A stretch of 64,000 nt of DNA from Pipra filicauda (lineage: Eukaryota > Chordata > Aves > Passeriformes > Pipridae): positions 558,001 through 622,000 of the forward strand of contig NW_024104378.1 of the NCBI RefSeq assembly GCF_003945595.2, given 5' to 3'. Position 1 is the stretch's first letter. Each line of letters begins with the position of its first letter. Positions 33,846-45,129 of the stretch are shown one piece after another. The position numbers and the translations under genes were made by a program. The notes beneath the pieces are model-generated. The model did not search any database and was not told the origin of the DNA. It saw only the letters and a program-made list of their open reading frames with translations.

Positions 33846-34225
33846 AGTGTGAGGGGAACCTCTGGGCTCCCGAGGTCTGACTCAGTGTGGGGGGAACTCC
33901 TGAGGTCCTGATGTCTGGCTTAGTGGAGGAGGGAACCTCTGGGATCCAGAGTTCTGACTCAGTGTGGGAGGAACTCCTGGGGTCTTAGGGTCTGGCTCGG
34001 TGTGGGGGGAACATCTGGGGTCCCAGGGTCTGGTTCAGCCTGGAGAGGAACTCCTGTGGGCACGGGGTCAACCCTGGCATGGGGGAAACCCTGGGATTCC
34101 AGGATTTGTCTAGGTAAGAGGGGAACATCTGGGTCCCAGGGTCTGGTTCAGCATACATGGAATCCCTGGGGGTTCAGAGTCCATCCTGGCATGGGGGAAC
34201 CCCTGGGGCATGGGGTCTGCCCCGT
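33846..34225 (+). repeat. 38-bp minisatellite
   Basis: About ten imperfect copies of a ~38-bp unit with the phrases CAGTGTGGGGGGAACTCCTG and GGTCC(C)AGGGTCTG. AP-1-like TGACTCA occurs in two copies (about 33880 and 33955). Confidence 0.85.
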
Positions 34226-34229
34226 CACA

Positions 34230-35500
34230 GGTGACCCCCTCCCGCCCACGCTCCGGGGAGCCCACTGGCGCTCCCAGCCGGTTTCTCTCTGAGTCAGAGC
34301 CGTGTCTGCTGCCAAGCATAAACTTCCCCCTGGTAAAGGAGAAGCAGGATGGGCTCCCACCACCCCCACACTCAGAGCAAGGTGGGGGAAGGAAGGCAGA
34401 AAGCCCCGGGGGCAGAAAGCCCCGGGGGCAGCCGGGGTCCCACTGCGGCTCCCACCAGCCCCCTTGGCATTTACCAGGGCTGTGCCAGCCCCGCACTTGG
34501 CGTGACATGGCACAGCAAGGCACGGCACGGCATGGCATGGAACGCTTCCCTGGGGCTGGGGAATGCCCCGAGCCCATGTGCCCCACTGCCTGCAACACCC
34601 CATTGCCTTCCCCTTTCCATCTGAGAGTGATGGGTGGGGAACCCGAGGGGAAAGGCAGCGGCAGCAATAACCGGTGAGCAAAACATCACCGGCAGCTGCC
34701 GGAACCAAAAAGAAACCATCACCTTCCAAAATGGGATGGGACGAGGCCACGGCCCCGCCGTGTGGCTAAGAAGGGGCTTTTATACACCGACGCCCAAATC
34801 TGCTTCTTCCAGCTTAGGGAAACGGGGATACAGGAGCAAAGGCAGGAGCTGGGGATGGGAAAGAGAGCGACGGCCAAGCCGGGGAGATGGGAGCTGCCGA
34901 GAGTTCACATGGAACACAAAGACAAATTCTTTTAGAAAAAAAAAGGGGGGGGAAGAAATCAAAGGGATGTGGAGAGGGAGATAAGAGGGAAGACAGAGCA
35001 GGGAGACGGAGGGAGCAGAGAGGACGCGGGCAGAGGGAGGCAGGCGGCGCGGGGAGGCGAAGCGGGAGCCGGGGGAGCTGTCTGGCGCGTCCCTATCGCC
35101 TCTCTCCATCGCGGGAGCCCAACCTCAAGTAGTTTTTCACTGAGATTGGAGTGATCAGGTAGGGCTGCCCTCGGCGGCAGCTGCGGGGCTGTGAATAAGC
35201 ACCTGCTTATCTCTGCCCAGCGGCTGTGCGCGGCTGCAGATTGCGGGGGGACGGGAGCTGGCTGCCGGCTGCGATTTCCATATCAGCGCCCTGCAGCCGC
35301 CTGCGCCAAATAAACACAACAGCCCCACGGACAAAAGGTTAATTATCAATTTTCAGAAAGGGAGAGAGAGGGGAGGGGAAGAGAGGAGCGGAGCGGCCGT
35401 CGGCAGCCGCGGGGATGCGCAGCCGGTCCCTGATGGGGTGCTGGGCTCTGTGCCCCGGGCACGGCGTCCCTGAGTATCCCCGGGGCTCTGCCGGCACTTC
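34230..35500. other. Unique sequence between two minisatellites
   Basis: No gene found. It contains a short CATGG/CACGG-rich patch near 34500-34545, purine-rich sequence at 34800-35060, and the candidate element at 35180-35350. Confidence 0.55.
35180..35350. promoter_or_regulatory. Candidate enhancer with an adjacent GATA and E-box
   Basis: CACCTG (35200-35205) and TTATCT (35207-35212) are one base apart; on the minus strand this reads AGATAAGCAGGTG. Further on are CCATATCAG, AAATAAACA and GGTTAATTATCAATT. The block is CpG-containing yet motif-dense, typical of conserved developmental enhancers. Conservation not tested. Confidence 0.35.
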
Positions 35501-35504
35501 AGGG

Positions 35505-35830
35505 GTTGTGGGGACGGGGATGGGGATGGTGAAGGAGGTGGGGATGAGGATGAGTACAGAGACGGGAATGGGGACAGAGATGGAAATGAGGACAGATATC
35601 AGGATGGGGATAGTGACAGGGGTAAGGATGGAGAAGGAGATGGGGATGGGGACAGGAACACGGATAGGGATGGAGATCGGGATGGGGATGAGGACAGGGA
35701 TAGGAATGGAGATGGGGATAGGGACAGTGACAAGAGTGGGGATGGAGATAGGAGGGGGGACGGAGAGGGGGATGTGGACAGGGATAGGTATAGACATGGG
35801 GACAGAGATGGGAATGGGTCTGTGCATGCA
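35505..35830 (+). repeat. Purine-strand (GGGGAT/GGGGAC)-type satellite
   Basis: About 325 bp in which the plus strand is nearly all G, A and isolated T, made of 6-bp units (GGGGAT, GGGACA, GGAGAT and variants). Pyrimidine interruptions are very few. Confidence 0.9.
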
Positions 35831-35834
35831 CAGA

Positions 35835-38025
35835 GGCAGTGGGATTGGGGGAAGACATAGGAAGAAAGGACCCTCACAGTCCTCTGGTTTAGTCCTGACT
35901 GGGCAGAGGCAGGGCTGGAAGAAAGCACATCCTCTTCCTCCTCATGGACCTACGAGTCCCTGCCAGCTCCACTTCCCACAGCCACATTTCTGTATTCAAC
36001 AGCTTCCTCCTCTTATCAGAGCAATCATGGGCTCCAAGTTCAGCTGGGCTAGGGGCTCAGGGAGAGATGGGGAGGGAAGAGGTGCCCTGATAGCCCCAGC
36101 TCTGGGGAAGGGAGAGGTGGATGGTGGCATTCCCCTGCTTGTAGGTTAGACCAGGTGAAGCCATCAGGGATCCTCATGAGCCTTAATCCCTGTGCTTGGA
36201 GTCGGGACTTGTCCTTCTCTCCTGCCACTCAGGAACAGGTTGTTAAATGGGGCTAGGGATGATGCCACTGCCCTGGTGTGACCCACCCTGTGCCCCGCAT
36301 TCACTCAGGGCTGGAAAACTGCTCTCCTGCTGCAACCATCCCTGCTCCAGGATGGTTTTCCCATCCTGCAGGTCTGTCTGGTGAGGGAGCACTGCCCCAC
36401 ATGTGCTCATGATGTTTCCAGCTCCCATGGAGAGACACAGAGCCCAAAAGTGCTTCACAGGGCAGCAGCCACATGGCTGGGAAGCCTCGAGCCCACATAG
36501 CACCAGATTTAGCCACAGACATGCTCCTAAAAATAGCCAGGAGCTGGGAGGCTGGAGAGCTGCATCTGCTGCCACAAGGAGCAAACACAGAGCTCCAGCC
36601 CTCATCCCATGGGATTGGGGTGCACAGAGCTGGGGTGCACAGGACTGGGATGCACAGGGTTGGCCCCAGAATTGTTTGGCTGCAGGAGAGTTTGGAGCTA
36701 CTGGCATGAAAGAATGTAGCCATCCCTGTGCCAGCCTGATGCCAGGGCCAGGAGGACATCGGGATGGAGACAAGGTGCTCTCGGTTTTGGGATGGTCCTA
36801 ATCCACTGGGGAATTGAATGTGCAGCTGTGGATAAGAATATCCACAGAATACTGAGGGTTGATAATATTTAGCACCTCAGCAAGGCTTTAATGTAGTCGG
36901 GGTTTTGCACCTCTTGCCTGATGGATGCTCCAGGATTCTGGAGCGGTGAGGAGATGGGTTTCCCTGGGGGATTTGGGGTGAGAAGCTGGGGACAGAGCCA
37001 GGACTCAGAAAACCGTGGTGCCTGGCAGGTATCACTGTGATCTCCAACGTAGCTCCAACCTGCCCCACGCCCCAAGAGGGGTCTGACCTCCAGCTGGCAA
37101 AACATGCTAAAAATACCAGGATAAATATACGAGGGAATGCAGGCGGGATGTGAGCATCTCAGGCTGGAGCAGCCAGCCTCCCCCAGCTTTGCCCAACCCC
37201 CCCCCCCAAATAACCCCAGCCCAAAATCCTAACCCAAGGCCCATCTGGTGTCCAACTGATGAGCACAGATGTGTTTGGGATTTCCGAGCCGGCTGGCAGC
37301 CATTCAGACCTGTCGCAAGCTGCACCTGCTGCAGGATATTTTCCCTTCTGGATTTAATCCCCACTCCCCCAGAAGCCCCAGGCACCCCCCACGACTGGGT
37401 GTGCAGCAGGAGACCCCCCCCCAAAGTGATGACCTTCCTGCCCCGTGCCTGTCCCTGCCATAAATATGGATGTGGAAGCAGGAGAGAGTGGAATTAAATA
37501 TCCAAGCAAGGAGACTGTCATAGGGGAGAGAGGCCCAAATCTCAGCCCCCCTCCAAGAAAATGCCTGGAAGAGGGGATGGTGTCACAGCCGCCCTCCCCT
37601 GGGATTGATTTCACCACCTCCAGCATTTTTTGGGAAGGCTGAACGGGATTTCTCAGAGCATCCCCAGCTGGCCATAGCCACAGAGACCCGAGCCTTTCAT
37701 TGCAGGCAACGAGCCCAAGAGATGCCCTGGTGTTTGGAAACTGGCCAGGGCATTACCTAGCCCTCCAGTTCCCTCCCCCACCCCAAATTAACGCACCATT
37801 ATTATGTTTTAACAAGGTTCTCCCAGCTCAGATGTTGACTCCTGTGATGATCGTGGAGCCTGTGGAGGGAATAAACAGCAAATCCCCTTTTAAATGAAGG
37901 GCTCGCCAAGGGATTAGGAGCAAAGGGGTGGCCTGGGCCCCCCCAGGCCCCCCTCCCGGGGGCTGCCTGTGCAGATATGCGGGGCAGGAGAGGCCTCGTC
38001 TGTCCGTCTGGCCCGTCTGAAGTGG
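35835..38025. other. Gene-free region upstream of CBFA2T3 (part 2)
   Basis: No exon I can support. The only repeat seen is three 15-bp copies of TGGGGTGCACAGAGC at 36616-36660. The rest is unique GC-rich sequence. Confidence 0.55.
36616..36660 (+). repeat. 15-bp × 3 tandem repeat
   Basis: Three adjacent copies: TGGGGTGCACAGAGC, TGGGGTGCACAGGAC and TGGGATGCACAGGGT. Confidence 0.8.
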
Positions 38026-38165
38026 TCCTGGGCGATAGGGAGTGATTAGGATTAGATACATCCAGGATGAGAGTTTTTTCACCAGATAGGGATGATAATG
38101 GGACCCATGGGGAGGATTATGGTCCCGTCTCTCCAAGAGAGCTGCCATCTGCATATCCGTCTCCT
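38025..38165. promoter_or_regulatory. GATA-motif cluster, candidate enhancer
   Basis: Four GATA cores within about 65 bp (CGATAG near 38033, AGATAC near 38054, AGATAG near 38084, TGATAA near 38094), plus ATTAGGATTAG, followed by GCATATCC. The cluster sits in otherwise GC-rich sequence. Confidence 0.35.
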
Positions 38166-38334
38166 GACGTGTCTGCTCCCCCGACGTGCCCAGCCGGACT
38201 CTCCCTTCTCCATGCTGGATCCTGGGATGGCAGCACTGACTCACTGCACCCATTAAGGCTGGACCTCACACTCCATCCCCACCAGGGTATGTGGGAATGA
38301 GGGCTTGTGGCCATCCGGGGTGGGATATGTGCTG

Positions 38335-38645
38335 TTCTGGACATGAGCACAGCACCCAGCATCCCTGCATCCCTGGAATTCTTAGCATCCCTTCACATTC
38401 CTCAGGAACCCAGCATCCCTGTACTCCAGGATATCCAACATCCATGCAGTGCTCAGCATTCCTGCACATTGCCGAGGCACCCAGCACTCCTGTTGTCCCG
38501 GGGTGCTCAGGCATCCCTGAATCCTCCGGGCACCCAACATCCCTGTATCCCTCGAATGCTCAGCATCCCAGCATCTCAACATCTCTGTCACCCTGGGGCA
38601 TCCAGCACTCCTGTATCATTGGGATGCTCAGGGATCCCCTGTTGT
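38335..38645 (+). repeat. Degenerate CAGCATCCCTG minisatellite, copy A
   Basis: About 11 copies of a 25-30-bp unit built on CACCCAGCATCCCTGCATCC and GGGATGCTCAG. Its 5' flank (38270-38345) resembles that of copy B at 39370-39440. Confidence 0.8.
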
Positions 38646-39049
38646 GTCCTGGTTTAGGGCCACCTCCACACATCCAGGATGCTGGCAATGGCACGGGGTG
38701 ACATCTCCCTGTGAGCACGGCATGAGGCTCCTCATCCCTTGACATTCCCACCCTTTGACTTTCTCATCCCTGAGACGAGCACTCCTGTCCTGGCTGCCAC
38801 AGGGAAGAGAGCGGGAAGTGAGCGGTGAGAACTGGCCTGTTCCCATCACCCAGCATCCCACTCCCTCCCGGCAGCATATTTCCCTGCTGAAGTCAGAGCC
38901 ATCCAGCAAACCCCCTGCTCCTGCCAAGCCCAAACATTTCCTATTTGGGATGTACACGCCACATCCTCAGCTGTGACACTGTCCCGGGGCGGCACAGGCT
39001 GGGAGCACACGCGTGTGCACAGCTGGAGCATCCCAGGGAAGGCTGGAGC

Positions 39050-39240
39050 TGTTGTGCCCGCCATAATTATGGAGAGAGAGAGAGAGTGGCGTTTCAAAGT
39101 TTGGATAAAACCTTAATTGGAGTCTTGGTTGGTCTTAATTATATTAAAGACAGAGTGAGCAATGGGCTTTTTATTAGTTAATGAGGATTTTCATTTTCCA
39201 GCAGAGGAGCCCTTTGATGTTTCCAGGACTAATGGCTGTT
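39050..39240. promoter_or_regulatory. AT-rich candidate enhancer with a perfect 12-bp palindrome
   Basis: CCATAATTATGG (39061-39072) is a perfect palindrome resembling an elongated CArG or paired-homeobox site. A (GA)n run and TTAATTGGAG, TTAATTATATTAA and TTAGTTAATG follow. Strongly AT-rich against GC-rich flanks. Confidence 0.35.
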
Positions 39241-39424
39241 AAATTCAACTTATTTGCTTTGCCAGTGGTGGAGGGTGATGGGGACCAGGGGCTACCCCGG
39301 CCACGGTGCCCAAAGCCCTGGGAGCCACCAGCCACTGCAGTGAGAGGACAAGGATGTTCACACCCCATCCCACCAGGGTCACAGGGGAACAAGGACTCGT
39401 GGCCACCAGGGGTGGGAGATGTGT

Positions 39425-39660
39425 TGTTTCTGCACATGAACCCAGCACCCAGCATTCCTGTGTGTCCCTGGAGTGCTCAGGCAGCCCCCTGCATCCCTGG
39501 GTTGCTCAGCATCCCTGCACAATCCTGGGGCACCCAGCATCCCTGCATCCCTAGGGTGCTCAGCATCTTTGCACAACCCTGGGGCCCCCTGCATCCCTGC
39601 ATTACCAGGACACTCAGCATCCCTGGGGCACCCAGCACTCCATGATTATCCAGCATCCAT
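39425..39660 (+). repeat. Degenerate CAGCATCCCTG minisatellite, copy B
   Basis: About eight copies of the same ~30-bp unit type as at 38335-38645, preceded by a similar flank (ACCAGGG, GTGGCCA, GGGGTGGGA, ATGTG, ACATGA phrases in the same order). This points to local duplication of the array with its flank. Confidence 0.8.
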
Positions 39661-40489
39661 TCAGCTTGTCCTGCTCCCCACATGGATTTTTCCAGACTCT
39701 CTCCAAAACCCATTCCAGGCTGCATCCCTCCTCCTGCAATTAGCATTTATTATGATTATTTTGCATTCATTACCCATGAAGCCAGCGCTCTACCCCATCT
39801 CAAATCACGTGCAAATTCCCTTTGCATCATTTTTCCCACTCTTGGAGGGGAAGAGCTGCACAAACAGTTTGCACTGAATATTCTGGGATCGGGGAGCGAT
39901 GCCGGCGGTGCCGGTCCCACGCCCCAGCCACGTGGCCGCACGGCTGCTCCCCAGCTGGATGATTTGTAGCGTTAATCAAGGCCCAGCGTACTTTGAATTT
40001 CAAATGCTGGCAGGGAAGAGCCAGGCAGGAATGTGGGCTTTGGGGAATATGTAGGAAGAAAAAGGGTTTATCCTCAGCCTCATGGCAGCCCAGATGGGGT
40101 GCCAGAATGGAACCCCATGACATTCCAGTGGTTCTACCCCATGGAACAGCCCCAGGGAACCCAACAGCTACTTAAGGAGTTTTTGGGGTGCCCCAGTGGG
40201 GCAGGATGGGGTGAGATGGGGGGATCGGTGGCAGAGGGGACAGGACCCTCTGCATCAGACCCACAACAGCAGTGAGAGATGTTCATGGGGCTGGGGGGCA
40301 ATGGGGCCCCCCAAGGCTGAGTCAGCAGTGGTTACCTTCGCCCCCAAAACCCCCAAATGGCAGCTCAATCCCTCCTGGGGGGCCACACTGTGTGTGGCTG
40401 CCGGGGGGCAGGAGGGGAGGGAAGGGGGGGACTCTTTCCTGGTAATTACCCCTCGTCCTTCCCCGTCAGGCTGCATGGAGGGAGCTGGG

Positions 40490-40960
40490 GGGGGGAACAC
40501 AGCTTAAGCTATCAATGGTCCTGCCTTGATGGGAATAAAATATGCACTGAAAGACATGAAAATGGAGTAAATAAAAGAGATAAAAATGGAATGATCAAGC
40601 CAGCAACTTCTCCTCCTCTGATTAAAAAGAGGGAGTGGGGGGGGGAGAGGGGATGCGCTGAGCCCTTGAAGAGGCAGCTGCTGCTGCAGCCGCAGCCCTG
40701 ATAAAGGGGCTGAGCAGCCTGTTTGGGAGAGATAAAGTGAAGTCCCAGCGTTTCCTGTCCTCAATCCAAGCCTTACCATCAATATTAATACAGCCTGACA
40801 AACTGGCGTTTAAGATAGAATAAATATAGACTGGTGCTGCTATTACCTAGACCTTATTAATCTGCTTGGAGGCATTTAAATGCCGTTAAAAATATGGAGT
40901 TTACTTGCTGGCACTTCAATAGCTTTACAATCCATCAGCGTTTTGTTTTCCACCCTCCTC
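40490..40960. promoter_or_regulatory. Long candidate enhancer with GATA and ETS motifs
   Basis: About 450 bp of AT-rich, motif-dense sequence: TGATAA at 40699, AGATAA at 40730, TTTCCT at 40751, AGATAG at 40813, CAATATTAATAC, CATTTAAATGCC and others. It is the longest non-repetitive AT-rich block in the gene desert. It has no ORF of note. Confidence 0.4.
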
Positions 40961-41539
40961 TTCCCCTTCCCGAGGTGTTGGCTGTGGGTGCCCACTGACC
41001 TGTGCTGCTCTGGGCAGGGAGAGAGGAGCCAAGGGGAGAACTGAGGTGGGAGATTTGCTGAAGGATGATGATGATGATGATAGCCAGGAGAATGTCTGGG
41101 GGCAGCAGGGCATGGAGGCACAAACCCTCGGAGCCAGCTGGAAGAGCATCCCAGGACTGGAGTGCCTGGACCCATGCGCCCAGATGATTGGAAAATTGAC
41201 CTGCATGCTCCCCACTAGGAGAAACTTGGGGGTCCCACACCCCCAGGGATGCTGGTCTCTCAGGTGCAGCAGCCAGAGCCCCAAACAGAAGAGCAGCCCT
41301 CCCTGGAGCCAGGGCCTCAGTAGTGAGATGGACAGGCACTGAGCAGGTGCTTGGGAAGCTGATCCCAGTCCTCTCCTCTCCTTTGCTCCTGGTCCTGCAG
41401 CATGGATGTTGTGTCATGGCATCCATGTGTTTCTCCCCTGCCAGCCCCGTACCAGACACCCTGATTGGTCCCTGGCATCCTTCCCTGGGCCATCCTGTTC
41501 CCTCAGCACCCACAGGGTAGGAAGAGCAGCCCAGGATCT

Positions 41540-42160
41540 GTGAGTACCAGGTGCGTGGCAGGGCCACCATGGTATGGGGATGTGCCCATAGCTACCATGC
41601 ACATGGCAGCGGGAATCCTGATACGGGGTTGGATCCATGGATGCCCCAGTACAGGACCTGTGTGTGCCATGTACATGACAAGGCTATTGTGATTTGAGGC
41701 AGGATCCATGGGTGCCAGGTGCATGGCAGGGCCAACACCAGCATAGGGATGTATCCATGGGTGCCAGGTGTGTGGTGGGGTGAATGTGGTGTGGGGCAGG
41801 ACCTGTGGGTGGCAGGTGCATGGAAGGGTGCACCTTGGTCTGGAGCAGGATCCGTGGGTGCTGGGTGCATAGTAAGGGCACCTCAGTGTAAGGATGGATC
41901 CATGGGATCCATGGTCTCTGGGCATATGGCAAGGGCACCCTGATATGGGGATGGATCCATAGATGCCAGGGTGCATGGCAGGGACACCCCAATATGGAGC
42001 AGGAACCCGTGGGTGCCAGGGTGCATGACAGGGTCTGGAGCAGGACCAATGGGTGCCAGGCACATGGAAGGGGCACTCCAGTACAGGACAGGATCCATGG
42101 GTGCCAGGGGCATGGCAGGGTACGGGGCAGGACCCGTGGGTGCCACGCACGTGGCAGGCC
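41540..42160 (+). repeat. 48-bp minisatellite
   Basis: About 13 imperfect copies of a ~48-bp unit containing GGATCCATGGGTGCCAGGTG and CATGGCAGGG. Two copies are diverged and partly shortened. The array ends abruptly at a CpG-rich unique segment. Confidence 0.88.
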
Positions 42161-42164
42161 CACC

Positions 42165-42345
42165 ACCCCTGGCGGTGGCGGGCGCAGATGGAGTGAGCGG
42201 GCGCACGTGGGGCAGCGCCGGCACGGGTGGTGGGAGCGGCGCTCATTAGACGTGTATTATTCATCGGCAGCTTCTGTCGCCTGCCATCTGCTCCGGCTGC
42301 GCCGCGGGCGGGCGGCAGCAGCCGAATGGGGCTGACGCGGCCCCG
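42165..42345. promoter_or_regulatory. Small CpG-rich segment with a conserved-looking core
   Basis: CpG-dense block abutting the minisatellite. It contains TCATTAGACGTG, TATTATTCATCGG and CGCCGCGGGCGGGCGGCAGC. It could be a promoter or enhancer. No splice donor with a supported exon was found. Confidence 0.3.
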
Positions 42346-42894
42346 CTCCTGCTGTCACACCTGGGCTGCCACAGGAATCGGCACCGCACCGGGCTGGAAC
42401 CCACGCGGTGGCTGGTGGGGTGTAGGATGTCCCTGCTGCCCCCTGGGATGATGCTCCATAGGGTGGGTGCCTCGAGGAAGGAAGACTTTGCACCCACTTA
42501 GTCGTTCCATGGGTGCCCTGGCCTGTGGCACACCTGGCACTCAGTCCTGGGCAGGATCAGGTCCTTCCCATCGTAGAGGCATCGCTGAGCTGCTGACCAA
42601 ACCTGGGACTGGGCTGTACATCCACACCCAGAGCAGGACATTCCTCCTTGGAGCATAGCAGCCAAGCTCATCCTGCATCCAAGCAACACCTTCATCCCCT
42701 CACCTTTTAATTAAAACCTTGATGAACTTTATAATGAGAGCATGGCATCCCTGCGGGCTCTCCACTGAGCTGCCAGTGTGGGAGGTGAGATCCCAGCATG
42801 AGGGACGTGCATGATCCCTGTGTCCCCTCCTTGGTGCCAGCCCTCAATTGCATCCCACAGCTCACACAGGAGGACAGGAGCATTCACCAGGCCA

Positions 42895-42980
42895 GGAGCT
42901 TGCTGCTCTAAATTGATAATTGCCAGGTTTTAATTACTCGGCAGCCAAATGACCTTTTACATCTGCCAGCGAGGCCATGA
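42895..42980. promoter_or_regulatory. AT-rich candidate regulatory block
   Basis: Contains AAATTGATAATTGCC, TTTTAATTACTCGGC and CCAAATGACC in GC-rich flanks. Candidate conserved element only. Confidence 0.27.
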
Positions 42981-42984
42981 AACA

Positions 42985-45125
42985 TCTCCCTGAGTGGGAG
43001 CAGACACGCAGTGGGAATGTGGCGGGGCTGACACACCACCGACTTCACCCAGATGGGGTGACAGGGACAAGGCCAGGATGAAAACAGGACCGAGGTGTCC
43101 AGGGGCAAGGACCCTTCAACATCCCTGAGGAGTGATGGGTACTGCTATCCATGGGCTGCCCTTGGCCTGGGAGCGAGCATCCCTGGGACAGAGCCATGGT
43201 GCAACATCCCTGGGGCAGAGCTGATACCCTGAACCTGGCACAGAGCAGGATCCCTGGGACAGAGCTGGCACTCTGGGCTTCAACCTGGCACGGGGTCCAG
43301 TCTCCTGCACATGTAGGGTTCCCTTTGCTCTTCCAGGCCACCCCTGGAGCAACCTCATCCCTCCTTTTTCCCTTTTCTCCTGGAAATAAGGCACCACAGA
43401 TCAGCAGAGGCTGGTGCCAGCCCACAAACTGGGCACAGTCCCTGCCTGCACCTCGCTCCATGTGCTCCTGCCCGCTGCCAGCCTTCACCTCTCCCTCCTG
43501 TGGAAAGGAGCCCTTCTCCTGGTGATAATTACGGAAAAGTTCAGTGCTGAGAGAGACGGGGAGAGGGATGTATTAAAATGCATGCACACAGCTTGGGCCT
43601 CGCAGCAGATGTTGGCATAATTAGAGAGGAAAAAATTATGAAATTAATTTGTGGTTCAATGTAAATTTTGGCGTTGGGGGGAAAGCCGACGTGTGCTCCC
43701 TTGCTGCCACTGGGACCATGCTGGGGGGGTTGGGGGAGACCAGGCCTGGTGAGGGAACAAGGGGATGAGTAATGACTGCCCTTAGTAGGGATGGGGTTTG
43801 GCAGTGCTGCATCCCAGCTCCATCACATTGGGGGTGTGGAGAGGTGGGAAACAGGTTGGGGAGGGGGATAACCAGCCCAAGGGGATGTACCACCTGCCCA
43901 AGGGGATGGATCACCAGCCCAGGGAGATGAACCACCATCCCAGAGAGATGAGCTACCATTTCCTGTAAATGAGGATGCAAAAAGAGGGGATTTGGGGAGA
44001 AAAAATAAAAAGCAGGGTCCAGCGATGGCCATGGATTGATGTTTCTGTTGGCTCCCACAAACACACATTGGGTAATACTCTTAGTGTCACAACCAGCTTA
44101 GGGGACCCTTCCTTTTAGGGGAGACAGCTGAGGTGTGGGAGGACCATCCTCATACGTAGTGGTGAGATTCCCAGACCATGCTGGAGCCAGACAAAGCTTT
44201 GCTTTCCCCACTCAGCTTTTCACATCTCTTTTTCCTTAGGGAGCTGGAGAGGAATCAGTATCTGCCATGCCCCCTAGCTCCCCCAACCCCCTGGCCCACG
44301 GCAGGGGGGGCACAGACTCAGGTTAATGTGCCCATTGATCGGCACATCCTCCTGTCACGGGTCTGTGCTGGAGCCTGTTTTGCCATTCCCAATGGGTGAT
44401 GAATGTCCTGTCTTGGAGTGGACACAGCCTGCCATCACCACCTGGGAAATTGGGGTCAGCCTCAGAGTCTGCAACTGTGCTTGGCTGCACTGTGGGGAGA
44501 GGGGGGGACTTTATACTGGATCCTTCAACCCCACTTCTTGCAGGTTGCATTTATTTGGGGAGTCCCTGAATTTGTGCTGCTGAAGGAGAGGGGGAACAGC
44601 AGGACACGGCTCCCAAAGGTGGGGATGAGCCAAATATGGGGCTTGGGGAAGCTGCTGCCCAACTGAGAGCCCCCAAAATTCAATGTGCTCTCAAAGTATG
44701 ACCCCAAACTGGAGTGGAGAACCCCCAGCATAGCCCTGAGCACTCCCGGGAATATCGGGGCTTGCACCCCCCTGCCCTCCCTGCCTCTGCGATGCTGGTT
44801 CCCCTGGGCAGCCCAAGGCACCAGGGTCTCAAGGAGCAGCCCCCTCAGGTGCCAAGCCCAGGCTGCAGCCACCCCGTCCCTTCCCTCCACTTCCTCGGCA
44901 GCTTCGCCAGGGTTGGCCCTGCAGCCTGGGAGTCATTTCTGCATCCCAGTTACTCGGTGGAACGAGTGGACTTGTATCCTTAGGACTTAACTGAGCAATG
45001 CTGTTGGTGTGGGCAGGCTGGGCATAGTGGGATGAGTGAAGGGCAGCACTGGGATGCTCTGGGCACCACTTAAGGGGAGAAACGGGATGGGGAGAGCTCC
45101 CCTGCATCCCCTCACCCTCCTCCCG
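42985..45125. other. Gene-free region upstream of CBFA2T3 (part 3)
   Basis: No coding exon supported. It has degenerate repetition of ATCCCTGGGACAGAG near 43180-43265, a GATG-rich patch with CACCAGCCCAAGGGGATG-like repeats near 43860-43950, and the AT block listed separately. Confidence 0.5.
43520..43675. promoter_or_regulatory. AT-rich candidate regulatory block
   Basis: Contains GATAATTACGG, ATTAAAATGCATGCACAC, GGCATAATTAGAG and AAATTATGAAATTAATTTG. Dense homeobox-type cores. Confidence 0.3.
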
Positions 45126-45129
45126 CCGC

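Noticed and set aside
35415..35830. Gly/Met-rich repeat protein (MGMGTGTRIG-like)
   Set aside because: Direct translation of the GGGGAT-type satellite, also open on the opposite strand.
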